Positions 42,788-52,099 of a stretch of 64,000 nt of DNA are shown in pieces. Location: NCBI GenBank assembly GCA_000507305.1, contig DF239224.1, positions 62,001 through 126,000 on the forward strand. Reading direction: 5' to 3'. A program made the translations under genes and the position numbers. This DNA is from Breviolum minutum Mf 1.05b.01 (taxonomy: Eukaryota; Sar; Dinophyceae; Suessiales; Symbiodiniaceae). The notes below the pieces were generated by a model. That model was not told where the DNA came from, did not search any database, and was given only the letters and a program-made list of their open reading frames with translations. Positions within the stretch are counted from its first letter, which is position 1; each line of letters opens with the position of its first letter.

Positions 42788-45745
42788 ATGAGTAAGCCAG
42801 AGATCACGGTGACTAAGATGTCCAAGGACTGGATCTTGAGGTTGGCCTTTGGAACATTTTGTTTTGGACAATGGCTCTATTATTTGTCTAGACTTGGAGG
42901 TATACCCCTTGGATCAACTTCTTCTTGTTATATGAACATGTCTGTGTTGGAGGAGGAAGCAGAGTCAAAGCACAAGATTTCCTCCTGGGGTACCTGGGGG
43001 TGCGATGTATCTTGGTGTCTCATTGGGTTGAAGGGCTGCAACGCACAATGGAGTACAAATTCATTCCCTTTGGGACAAATATGCATGGCATAGTCAACCC
43101 CCTTCCCCAACCTACCTCCCCGGAAAGAAGGCCTTGGCGGCCTTAGGGGTTTGTTGACCTTTGGTTTCCCTTAATACTAAGGCCTTATTAAACCCTTGTT
43201 TCTGGGGTAGATTTGGGGAGGCAGGTTGACCAGTCTTTAAACAGCCCAACTCGCACAAGTTCATGAAATTTATGACATTTACCAATTCATGTCTTACAAC
43301 AACATCAGCTATGGCCTATCAACAAACTCAAGGATAATACTACTATATTCATCCAGTATGAATATATATACAATTTAAAAAAACACGCGCATATAATATA
43401 TCATACATGCATATTAAATTTCACTTCAAAAAATCTCAACAAAAAACATGGCTGCTATCAACAAACCGTGACCTTCCCTTGCTCCCCCTTTGCACACATC
43501 CCTTGGGTCCATCGTTTTCGTCGGTTCTCCTTGAAACTTCGTCCGAGGTATCGAAGTTTGATTGGCAATATTCGGGCACCGAAACGGCCTATGTCCTCGA
43601 AGGTGGTTCCGGCATGGGGGCTGGGCTGGGCGGGTGTGATTTGGATCCTAGGACCTTTACTATGGTGATAAATATGGAGTGACATGGGGGCCCCTTAATA
43701 GATGGGGTAACTGCTGGGGTTATTTCACCCCGAAATCAGTGGAATTATGGTAGACCCTACTTAAAACTGATAAAAGCCCACCTTGTAGGGGTAGAATAAG
43801 ACACACAAAGAAAATGAGATGGACTAAAAGAAAGCACATCTCAAAAGCCAAGGATTAACTACGTATGTAAGCATAGTGAGGCACCAAGCAAGAGTTTAGC
43901 TGTTGAAAATGGTAGCCTTTAGCCCTTAGAAATGTCGCTCGAACCATTCACAACATCACAAGGGTTGTTTTCTTCGCGAGGATTCTCCAGTAAATACAAG
44001 TGCAAACCATGCGGACTGTTTGACTGTGTATTGTTTTCATCCGTGATTTTGGAATTGTTTCAAGCAGAGAAGTATTTGCGGGTGACCAAAAATTGAAGCT
44101 CAATGAAACTTGTTTCCGCAAGATTTTGAAGGTCATGCATTTTGGCTGCAACATCTCAAGATTGTTGATGTCAAAGACCCATCTCTACCTACTGTACTTA
44201 CGTCCTCCTGTTTTTCTCGTGTCATGCATGTCATGTACATTTGGAACGTGTTCTATGATCCATCAACATGTGCTTCAGGTTTTTTTTTGCTTATGTTTAC
44301 TCGACTAGGTGGTGGTTTCGAATATGTTTTAGTCTTCAACCCACTACATAGGCAAATGATTTCCCATTTTGACTATGGTATATTTTTCAAATGGCATAGC
44401 CCATGCAAAATAGGCCATCCCACAAGGAAACTAAGATTCCCACCAACCTTTCAAAAATTCAAATTTTGGATTTAGCTTTTAAAGTTGATGATTCACCACA
44501 TCCTCTCACCTGGTGCACCCGGATGACATTTGCCAGGTGAAGTCATGGTTACACCGACTGGAGACTGGGCCAGTTGCAAAGCGACCAAGGTCAGTGGAGA
44601 AATTGCCAGAGAAAGGGGGAAGTTCGATTGTTGTTGTTGTTGTGGTTGGTGTTGTTGTTGTTGTTGCTGTTTTAAATGATGATGATGAATGTTGATTGCT
44701 GATTGATGGATGGTGTTGATGATGATGAAGACGATGATGGTGATGATGAGTGTTACTATTGTTGATTATTATTGACGATGATGGTGATGATGATGGTGAT
44801 GATGATGATGATGATGACGACCATGATGACCATGATGGTCTTACATTTGTGGTTGAGGTGTATTGTTCCAGTTGCGGCCATGTCGGCAACATGAAGAAAA
44901 GAAATGAGACTGCACATGAATGCACTACTCAGACTTCACAAAATGATTCAATGCATATATACATAGTGTAGTTCCTGTCCTATGTATACGTATGACATAT
45001 TGAATATTCATTTATTTCATATGTTTGTTCGTTTGTACATATTTAAATATTTATATATGTACTGTATATGTATATGCTTGCTAATATATATAACTGTTAA
45101 CAACTTCGGGGAAAATTCGACCCCAACATCATCAGCTCCTGGCTCCTGGTGGCAGTATGTTTGGACCAAACGGGGCCCAGCAACATTTGGTGCTGCATTG
45201 TTTCAGCTAAGTTACCAGAAATGTACACATTTAGTCATGTATCTTGCAAATTGTGTAAGTGTATATCATACAAATTATATATAATAAATATATATATATA
45301 TTTGTATTTAAAACAAGTCATGTATCCATTGGTGTATTTGTGCCCCACTTCATCTACACCGTAGTGAAAGTAGATGGCGATCGCCACCCCCAAAAGGTGG
45401 CGATTTGTAAGGGGCCATGATGAATCAAGACTATATCAAGACTAATGGGAGTGGCGATCGCCATCGATCCATTCCAAGTGGTATATCTGGTTGGTGGTTG
45501 AGCCAACCCATTTGACAAATATGCTCCGCAATATGGATCATTCAGGGTGAAAATGAAAAAATATTTGAAACCACCACCTAGATATGTTTTCCTTAAGCCC
45601 CGTATATGATTTTTGTTCAACCGCATGTTTTTTTTGTCGGCACATTTGCTCAGGTGGAAGCTGGTGATCTTGTGACCTTTCCAGATGGCATGACTTGTGT
45701 CACTTGGTGGGATGGATTTTTCCAATTGGAGGAGCTTGCAAGTTT
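42788..45745 (+). CDS. Cupin_3-type (DUF861-like) protein, five or more exons
   Basis: Exons read in order: start at ATG 42788 (MSKPEITVTKMSK); about 42953-43005 (SKHKISSWGTWGCD); 43548-43602 (VSKFDWQYSGTETAYVLE-G); 44537-44589 (EVMVTPTGDWASCKATK); 45654 to about 45745 (VEAGDLVTFPDGMTCVTW). Phases agree at 43602/44537 (1) and 44589/45654 (0). The series has the order of a Cupin_3 barrel as in plant and bacterial members: W.TWGC, then F.W.Y.GTET.YVLEGEV.VTP, then AGDLV.FP.GM.C.W. Members are small single-domain proteins of largely unknown function, some similar to ethanolamine- or ureidoglycolate-related cupins. Metal-ligand residues are not obvious, as is common in this subgroup. The junction after the first exon is unclear; the C-terminus may continue past 45745. 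Confidence 0.7.
43132..43235. repeat. F11 element in a cupin intron
   Basis: CTTGGCGGCCTTAGGGGTTTG and CCTTATTAAACCCTTGTTTCTGGGG; related to 16052, 57150 and 61845. Confidence 0.55.
43684..43790. repeat. F8 element in a cupin intron
   Basis: GGGGGCCCCTTAATAGATGGGG, then TTATTTCACCCCGAAAT and CTGATAAAAGCCCA. Confidence 0.55.
44123..44278 (+). CDS. extra exon-like segment with LVIVD-like motif
   Basis: Between the second and third well-phased cupin exons lies an open segment that encodes HLKIVDVKDPSLPTVLTSS and then VMHVMYIWNVFYDPSTCAS. It ends at TTCAG|GTTTTT in phase 1. 'LKIVDVKDPSLPTVL' strongly recalls an LVIVD repeat (a beta-propeller strand motif). The cupin reading frame is complete without it, so it may be an alternative exon, an exon of a nested gene or a relic. 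The 5' boundary is a guess (CGCAAG at 44122). Confidence 0.4.
44305..44394. repeat. F1 element, 3'-truncated
   Basis: CTAGGTGGTGGTTTCGAAT, then TTTTGACTATGGTATATTTTTCAAATGG. It lies 26 nt after the LVIVD-like segment. The right TIR is absent. Confidence 0.7.
44627..44830. repeat. (GTT)n and (GAT)n triplet repeats
   Basis: GTT-type triplets (about 44627-44675) are followed by GAT-type triplets (44676-44830) with scattered point changes. They produce Asp-rich and, on the other strand, Ser/His-rich open frames that need not be translated. Confidence 0.85.
45120..45230 (+). CDS. candidate exon in a cupin intron, unidentified
   Basis: The frame reads TPTSSAPGSWWQYVWTKRGP, then ATFGAALFQLSYQ. Coding-like, but not needed in the cupin reading frame, which joins 44589 to 45654 directly. 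It could be a skipped exon. Confidence 0.3.
45366..45581. repeat. composite F9 + F1 element, inverted copy
   Basis: Reverse complement of the unit at 40676-40880. F9 is 45366-45486 (GTAGATGGCGATCGCCACCCC to GCGATCGCCATCGATCC). F1 is 45487-45581 (CTGGTTGGTGGTTGAGCC to TTTGAAACCACCACCTAG). Confidence 0.8.
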
Positions 45746-46734
45746 GGTGTGCTTCATTTGCGTATTTTTTTATATACAAATATTGTGTTTAAACATATGT
45801 ATATATTATACATATGTAATCGTATATAGATGCATTTGTTTTCATGTGTTCTGTCAAAAATCGGGCTTTGCACATTTTTTGTTGGAAGTGGTTTGCAAAG
45901 AGTCAAGTTTGGTATGAGCACTTGGAATTCAAGGCTTGTGGGGACAGGAACATCAGATATGACTTTCCACTGGATGGGTGAATTGTTGTATCATTTTCTC
46001 TTAAGGTCCAGCATGTTGGATGATTCGACTTGACTCTTCACAAAGAGACACGTCTGAAACAAAATATACACATCAGCACCATACCAATTCAATTGGTGTA
46101 TTTGCTTCTACTTCCCACATTTTTTCGAGGTATGGGACGTGAGCAAGCCCATCAAGAAGCATTTCAATTTCTCTTGAGAAAACCGAGCCAAAGATTCAGC
46201 GGTTTCTGAATGAGAGGATGTGATCGGTTTCGATCGCCGGTTTTTGGGCGACCTCTGAACGGATGGAGATTCTGGGCACATCTTAGATTAGCCTTATTCC
46301 CGCAGAGCTCCTTTGAGTTTAGTGGGATTTTACATATAACCCACTAAAAGTCTAACTTTTAGCAGGGGACCTAAGGGTTGCCATGGATTGATTTTTGAGG
46401 AAAACAAGTTTCTGTGACCACCATGGTCGTTTTTTCCTCAGATTTCTATAGTTGATTTGAATGTGAAGGCATGGGTAAGGAGTCTTATCAATGTTTTCTT
46501 TTGATGTAGCTTGGTATGTGAACATGACACTTCATTTGGGGGTTTGGTCATCCTCCCAAAAGGCCTTCATTTAGGTTTAGGACACTTGAGATCAAAACTC
46601 ATGTGACATTCTATGGTATACACTGGTTTGTTCATAGGGATCCTTGTAATGCCTTATAAAAATGCCTATGTAGCTGGGTACCGTAGTATTATCTTTTTTC
46701 ACCCCTCCAACAGGTATTTTGATCGCTGCTCATA

Positions 46735-46840
46735 TTGATATATACAATTTTGCCCAGGTATTTCTTGTTCCACCATCAGAGAAAGCGAAAATTTTTGCAT
46801 CACGCCTGGGGAAGTGGATCATTGCGGTGAGAAATTATTT
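46735..46840 (+). CDS. candidate exon, unidentified
   Basis: The frame reads AHIDIYNFAQVFLVPPSEKA, then KIFASRLGKWI. The part after CCCAG (46758), VFLVPPSEKAKIFASRLGKW, looks coding. No domain recognised. Confidence 0.35.
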
Positions 46841-47169
46841 AAACAATTTTGTGAGCTTTTACGCGAGATGGCCAAAAAAAAGGGATGGTGTGGATGAAGG
46901 TTTGTTGTGGTGGGGGCGGTCAAGAGATCTTTGAGTGGTGTAGTCACCTTGAAGGACTGAATCAAATAGACTTAAGATGACCCTTTGAGATAACATGTCA
47001 ATGATTTGAGCCTCTTTTCACTCACACATGTTGGACCGTTTCAAGATTTTGAAGAGATTTGTCCGCCTTCGACTTGGCCACCTATGGACCTTGGGCTAAG
47101 CAGCTGTTGCTAAGAGAGGTAACTTACGCCACCTTCCAGGTAGTTAGGCCCTAAGCCTCCAAGTAAAGA

Positions 47170-47388
47170 ACTAAGCGTTGCTGGAAGCAGGACAAGTTTA
47201 TATCCTAGTGTTGTTTTTAATATGCATTATCTATGAATATTCAGCTTATGGTTATATAATTGGTGGTTTTGGGGTTGGTGGTTTGGATATTTGCGATCTC
47301 TTATGAAAGTGATTGTTACTTAGGGGCATCCCTAGAATCCAAAACCACAAACTCAAACCCCAAACCAACAATTAACAATTAGTTGAAC
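47170..47388. repeat. F7 repeat, second long copy
   Basis: GAACTAAGCGTTGCTGGAAGC to AACAATTAGTTGAAC, homologous along its whole length to 10003-10207. Confidence 0.7.
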
Positions 47389-47420
47389 CTATAAATATAC
47401 ATGTGTTTGTTTGTGTTGGC

Positions 47421-47513
47421 ACCAAGGACCAAGATACATGTGCGTCTCATTGATGATGCGTGTCCTTCCTTCAATCTACTAATACGCCAACTGGGTGTTG
47501 AATCCAATCATTT
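47421..47513 (+). CDS. candidate exon, unidentified
   Basis: The frame reads APRTKIHVRLIDDACPSFNL, then LIRQLGVES. Coding-like composition between an F7 and an F1 copy; not recognised. Confidence 0.3.
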
Positions 47514-47582
47514 CCACCTTGGGATACTTGGTTTTCTCCTTTTTTGTTTTCAAAGAAATGGCACGTATACGCAATACATTTT

Positions 47583-47673
47583 CTGGGTGGTGGTTTTAAA
47601 TATTTTTATTTTCATCCCTACTTGGGGAAGATTCCCAATTTGACTAATATTAGGGGGTGAAACCACCAACTAG
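47583..47673. repeat. F1 element, short copy
   Basis: CTGGGTGGTGGTTTTAAAT to GGTGAAACCACCAACTAG, with a deletion near the right end. Confidence 0.8.
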
Positions 47674-47764
47674 ATCAAGGTTTCAATATCAACTGATGTG
47701 GGCCCTCTTATGTTGCATGGGATTTTGTGGGTATCGCCGGGTTAAAAGCCTTCATCTCCGTATG

Positions 47765-47840
47765 TTTTCCGGAAGGCGAATGTGCGAAGCAATTCTATGA
47801 AAGCGATCCAGATACACGAGCTGCGAAGCAGCGGTATTGA
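47765..47840 (+). CDS. candidate terminal exon
   Basis: The frame reads FPEGECAKQFYESDPDTRAA, then KQRY and TGA (47838-47840). Highly charged, coding-like, higher GC than neighbours. It could end the transcript that includes the exons at 46735 and 47421. Confidence 0.4.
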
Positions 47841-47907
47841 GTCATGGCATTAAAATCTGCGGGTTTGGGTCATGAGTGTCAGGGAAGCTAGTGGAGTGGG
47901 TACAACC

Positions 47908-48130
47908 CCCCGAAAACTAACGGCTGGATACCCAAAATGATGGGCCTTGGAAAATAAGTTTCCTTTGAAATATTGGCCATTTTCGGTATCTATGTTAAAT
48001 TTCTGGGATGTACCCATTATTTTTGCTGACACAAACAGTTTGCCTCTGAAAATTGGTGGTTGAGAGATTACTATTTTGTGAGATTACTTTTTGGGGGGAT
48101 AAGGTCCAATTTTTGAGGGGAGAGCTGTGA
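47908..48130. repeat. two F3 elements in succession
   Basis: 47908-48015: CCCCCGAAAACTAACGGCTGG...TCTATGTTAAATTTCTGGG (variant shared with 57946 and 62690). 48030-48130: AAACAGTTTGCCTCTGAAAA...TTTGAGGGGAGAGCTGTGAG. Confidence 0.6.
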
Positions 48131-49348
48131 GTGTTTAACAAATCAATTCATTTAATTTTGTGATCTTAACACATATTGGGTCAAAATATGACATGATATC
48201 ATCCGTGACGTGGAAAATGGATTCTATTGCCGGATTCTATTGCCTTGTTAAACTTTAAAAGGAATTCTGAACCTGTCAGTGAACGCTTTGTTAAATAGGG
48301 TCTGAGTCACCCTAGAGGTTTGGTTAGGATCTAAAAATGGGGATCCCTTGGTTCATAGAAATTGGGTCGTAACCCCAACATGTAACCCCCACCCCAAACC
48401 CATATTTGGGGATTTAGCCAATAGTGAACACAGGGATATCAAGCAAATATTGCCTATTGCGGGTGGGGTTACGATTGCGGCTTAGGAGACTATTTCCATA
48501 ATTGGTAAAATCCAAGAAATCTCCAACAGGACCCACACTGAGCGGACCTCTAACCCTGAGTATCTAATAGCTCTAGCAACTTACTTAGGAGTCCGTTGGT
48601 AACGTCCCATGATTTTGTTTGTTGGATAAAAGTGTGTTGAACAGTGCCTTCTGAAACAACCAAAAACACCTTGGACCTAACACATCAAAAAGGAAACCTT
48701 TTTGCAAAGTTACGGATTCCCCGGTTGAGCGAGTTTATCAGATGACGAGTTTGCCAACAGCTGAAGTGGCTGTTGTTTCCAACTCCAAGTGAAACGGACC
48801 AATATTGGGTTTATAAGTCAAGATTTTCTTGAGGGGATATGCCAGGTATATACATTTCTCCATGGATGAACGTCGTTGAATCGACAAACAAAATGAATTG
48901 CACATGTTGATGATTTGTTTCTCACCTTTAGAGTTGATTTGGGACATGATCTTCCCATCTTTGGGTCAGGCTTTAAGCATCATATTTCAGGAGCTTTGAA
49001 TTATAATGTCTCAAGAATCAGGGAATCTAATTTCCGTTGGCATCCGTTAACAAATGAAGCACTGTTATTTTTTATTGTTCTGCTTTTTTGTTTCGTTTGG
49101 GTGAGGATTAATTTTTGAATAGTTGGTCACACTACAGTACTTTGTGCAGTTGATAGAAGAATGAAGAAAAAGGTGTTGTTTGTATGAACGCCATGTTAGT
49201 TTCAGGCGAAGAAGTCTGACCATGCAATGTTTTTGTTTGGTGTATGGTGACATTCCTGCTGAAGTTCTCAACAACATCCGGATGATTAGAAGGAGTCTTT
49301 GGAACCACAAACAATTCTGAATGACAGGTATCCAGGTATCCATTCAAC

Positions 49349-49453
49349 TACACTCGAGTAAACTAACATAGCAATGGAAAAGGGACCGTTTGAAGATGTA
49401 TCTCCTATTGAAAATAGGTATATTTCATAGCTATCTTAGTTTACCAAAGGGTA
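49349..49453. repeat. F2 palindromic element
   Basis: CACTCGAGTAAACTAACATAGC at the left; AGCTATCTTAGTTTACCAAAG at the right. Confidence 0.8.
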
Positions 49454-50056
49454 GCTGAATCTTCCCAACTCACACACACTCAGGAACTGAATGTTTTTCA
49501 TTTTGGCCCCTTGGCCTCAGAAAGTGCGATGAAACAACAACTACATTTGGCATCATTTGGTACTCACTCAAAGTGGCGGAGGTTTTGTTTTTAAGCTTGG
49601 GAGAATTCGATGCTACAAGGGTTAGTTTGATGTGGTTGTTTTTTCTTGGTTCGTATGCAAAATTTGTCCATCAGAAATTAATAATTTATACCTTGGATCT
49701 ATACTTCCCCTTGGTGGCAAGTTTGCAGGTTTTTTCGGGATCCCGGGATTTTTTCGAAGCTAAAAATGGTTGGAAAAAACATCCTGGTGGTGACGGTTTG
49801 CATCCTGGGGTGGGAGGGGTGGGTACTGTAGATCCCAATTGATATTATCATCCAAGCACTGCAAATGTGGCACGATTCATTTTTAAGACCTGAAAGGCAT
49901 CTTGCTCTCTTTGCTTGGATGTCCTGTTGGAAGTTAGGATCAATGGTTAGGATCAATGGCTGAAAAGGCCTACTTATAAACGGGGTATATTGGGGGTGAA
50001 ATCACCCACGGATCCTAACGTTTCACCAACTTTTTGGGACATCCTGGCGCGCCTAA

Positions 50057-50133
50057 GGCACCTATTTACACCGTGTGCACCAGCGTAAGTGGAAGGACAC
50101 CATTGAGACCTTGCGACAGATGCAGATTCTTCA
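50057..50133 (+). CDS. exon, coiled-coil-like, unidentified
   Basis: Acceptor CGCCTAAG, then TYLHRVHQRKWKDTIETLRQ, MQILQ and a donor CAG|GTGCGCC. Two good splice signals and a clear helix support it. It belongs to a gene upstream of 55473, perhaps with the exons at 50864, 51193 and 55291. Confidence 0.45.
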
Positions 50134-50198
50134 GGTGCGCCAAAAAGGATAAAAAGGGGTGGGTTAATTTTTTGGGGGATCTGGCAATCCTACTAAAA

Positions 50199-50376
50199 CT
50201 AGGTGGTGGCAACTCAAAGATTTTTTTGGAATTTTCACCCCGAACCTTGGGGAAATGATCCACTTTCTGCCTGTCTTTTTGGTACCCATACCATCCATGT
50301 ATGGTATATTTACTTACAAGCAGTAAAAATCAACTAAATGTGGGTATATATACCATACATGGATCGTATGGGGTAT
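50199..50376. repeat. truncated F1 followed by F4 element
   Basis: F1 (50199-50265, CTAGGTGGTGGCAACTCAAAG) lacks its right end. F4 (50281-50376) has CCATACCATCCATGTATGGTAT against ATACCATACATGGATCGTATGGGG, one of the best preserved F4 copies. Confidence 0.75.
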
Positions 50377-50863
50377 AGGACCCAAACTACTGTTTCCAAA
50401 CCTCCAAACGAGAATTGCTTTATGTTTTGTGCTGCGGATCGCATATGATTCCATCGCCATTTTGCGATCCACCGATTCCGAGGCGAGAAACTCTTTTCGC
50501 AAGATGTTGAATGTTGAAGCACCAGTCCCTAGGAATACGTAAAGGTCAATGGTGGTTAACACATCACCCCTTTTAAGAAGCCTTGTTTACATGGGGGTAT
50601 CTCGGGGTGGAGTATGTTGAACGAAAAAGTTGGAACCCCATTCAGGCCAACTGATCCAGAAGAGAAAACATATGCTTGGTTAGATTTCCATGTTGTAGAT
50701 TTTCGATAATCCTCCGAAATTTCCAAGGGGTGGTGCTAGCAAATACCCTCCCTTTATGACCTAAACAACCATGACCCGTTGTTCCACTTTGTTTCCTCCA
50801 TGTTTTTTTTTCTGGGTGAAAAAAAAACCCACAGCCTTTTGATACGTAAAAAAACCTCTTCAG

Positions 50864-50915
50864 GTGCAAGGCAACGAGGTGATTTTCAACACAGCCATTG
50901 ACATTCAGGGCAAAG
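50864..50915 (+). CDS. exon, unidentified
   Basis: After CTCTTCAG (50863) the frame reads VQGNEVIFNTAIDIQGK, up to a donor near CAAAG|GCGTGG. 'EVIFNTAI' is faintly reminiscent of a pentatricopeptide unit ('VITFNTAI'), but one unit is not evidence enough. Confidence 0.4.
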
Positions 50916-51192
50916 GCGTGGCGTTTCAAACCAAAACGCCGGGCCTTTGAAACCTCCAACGGTAGTGATGAAAGGAGTTCGATGCATTGGAAAACCCAAA
51001 AAAAAAACAACGCCACTCCGAAAACGTTCTGTGGCGATTTGGATAGCGGAACATTTTCGATACATGGATTTTTTTGGGAAGATGATGCACTTGCCTTCTG
51101 AACATGGTTCCTTTATTCAGGTTGACGAATTTGTTCATTTTTGTTGGGTCCCGGTGTGTAAATTCTCCATGTCCTGGTAAGGCACCCAATGG

Positions 51193-51276
51193 CCCCGAGC
51201 TGTCTACCTTTGGGACGTGCTTCCGGAGTATGTCTTGCCTCGCGATGTGGTAGGCACCGGCGGGATGGCAGCGAAG
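51193..51276 (+). CDS. exon, unidentified
   Basis: The frame reads PRAVYLWDVLPEYVLPRDVV, then GTGGMAAK, with donor AAG|GTTTCG. Codon-like and higher in GC than the repeats that follow. Confidence 0.5.
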
Positions 51277-51289
51277 GTTTCGGGTAATG

Positions 51290-51420
51290 TTGACCCTGGA
51301 TTAATAAACCCCATGGTTGTTTAATTGGGGGGTCCCATTTTAAAGGGCATTCGGCATTCATCACTTTTGGGGGTACCCCCCTTAATAATCACTATAGGGG
51401 TTTATTAATCCGGGGTTGAC
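51290..51420. repeat. F5-related palindromic element
   Basis: GTTGACCCTGGATTAATAAACCCC at the left pairs with GGGGTTTATTAATCCGGGGTTGAC at the right. An F5-like GGTTGTTTAATTGGGG lies inside. Confidence 0.7.
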
Positions 51421-51485
51421 ATTAATTTTCTCCTTCAGAAAAGCTGGTGTGGTGCAAATATGAAGGTTCTCAACGCTTGGAAAAA

Positions 51486-51655
51486 CTAAACGTAGCCCCT
51501 GAAAGATCATGGTGCCAAGATATACTTTCCATTTGAAATTTGAAATGGTTAATTTTTCGGGGGGTGTAAGTACCAAAAATGATGGGGATTGGAAAATGTA
51601 TCTCCTTTCAAAGGTTGCTATGTTGGGTATCTATTTTAAAACTTCAGGGTGCTAC
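51486..51655. repeat. F3 element and a second F3-like unit
   Basis: AACTAAACGTAGCCCCTGAAAG...AATTTTTCGGGGGGTGTAA (51486-51570), followed by AAAATGATGGGGATTGG...CTATGTTGGGTATCTATTTT. Confidence 0.55.
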
Positions 51656-51971
51656 CTCACGCCTTCCAACCATCGCTTTTTGCAAATCTAACAGTCTATA
51701 TGTAGGGTATATATCGACGAACATATCGAAGTGGTTGAACTGGAAGGTGTGATTGAATTGACGCAACATAATATACCTCTAATAATTATTTGTTTACTCT
51801 ATTGATACACTCAACTAATGGTAAATTGCTGTTTAGGGTTCCAGCGGTATCCCAAACTCACAATGCATACAGGGAATCCCACAAATCCAAACCACCAGGC
51901 TTCAATTTACACCAATTTAGCTGATGTACATCTTCCTTGAAAAGGTTCAATAAAATCACATCCTTAGGCTC

Positions 51972-52064
51972 TTAGGTGATTTTTTTCATTTTCACCCCGA
52001 AAATTGAAAATTGGGGAAATGATCCCAATTTGACTTGTGCATTTTTCAAATGGGTTGGCTCAAG
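51972..52064. repeat. F1 element, partial
   Basis: TTAGGTGATTTTTTTCATTTTCACCCCG, then CAATTTGACTTGTGC and TTTCAAATGGGTTGGCTCAAG. The right TIR has changed so that it ends in TTGGCTCAAG, mimicking a spliced leader. Confidence 0.6.
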
Positions 52065-52099
52065 CGAAAAAATGACTTCAATCAAGCGCTCTCTGATTC

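Noticed and set aside
42741..42795. Terminal TPR-gene exon reading KNTEEIDLWRHE followed by a stop
   Set aside because: The stop overlaps the ATG of the cupin gene in another frame; the segment is better seen as 5' untranslated sequence of that gene.
44506..44925. Minus-strand Ser/His-rich open frame and plus-strand Asp-rich frame
   Set aside because: Produced by GTT and GAT triplet repeats; no support for translation.
52055..52064. TTGGCTCAAG, identical to the spliced-leader end
   Set aside because: It is the mutated right arm of a partial F1 element (usual form TTGGTTCAACC), not a gene start.
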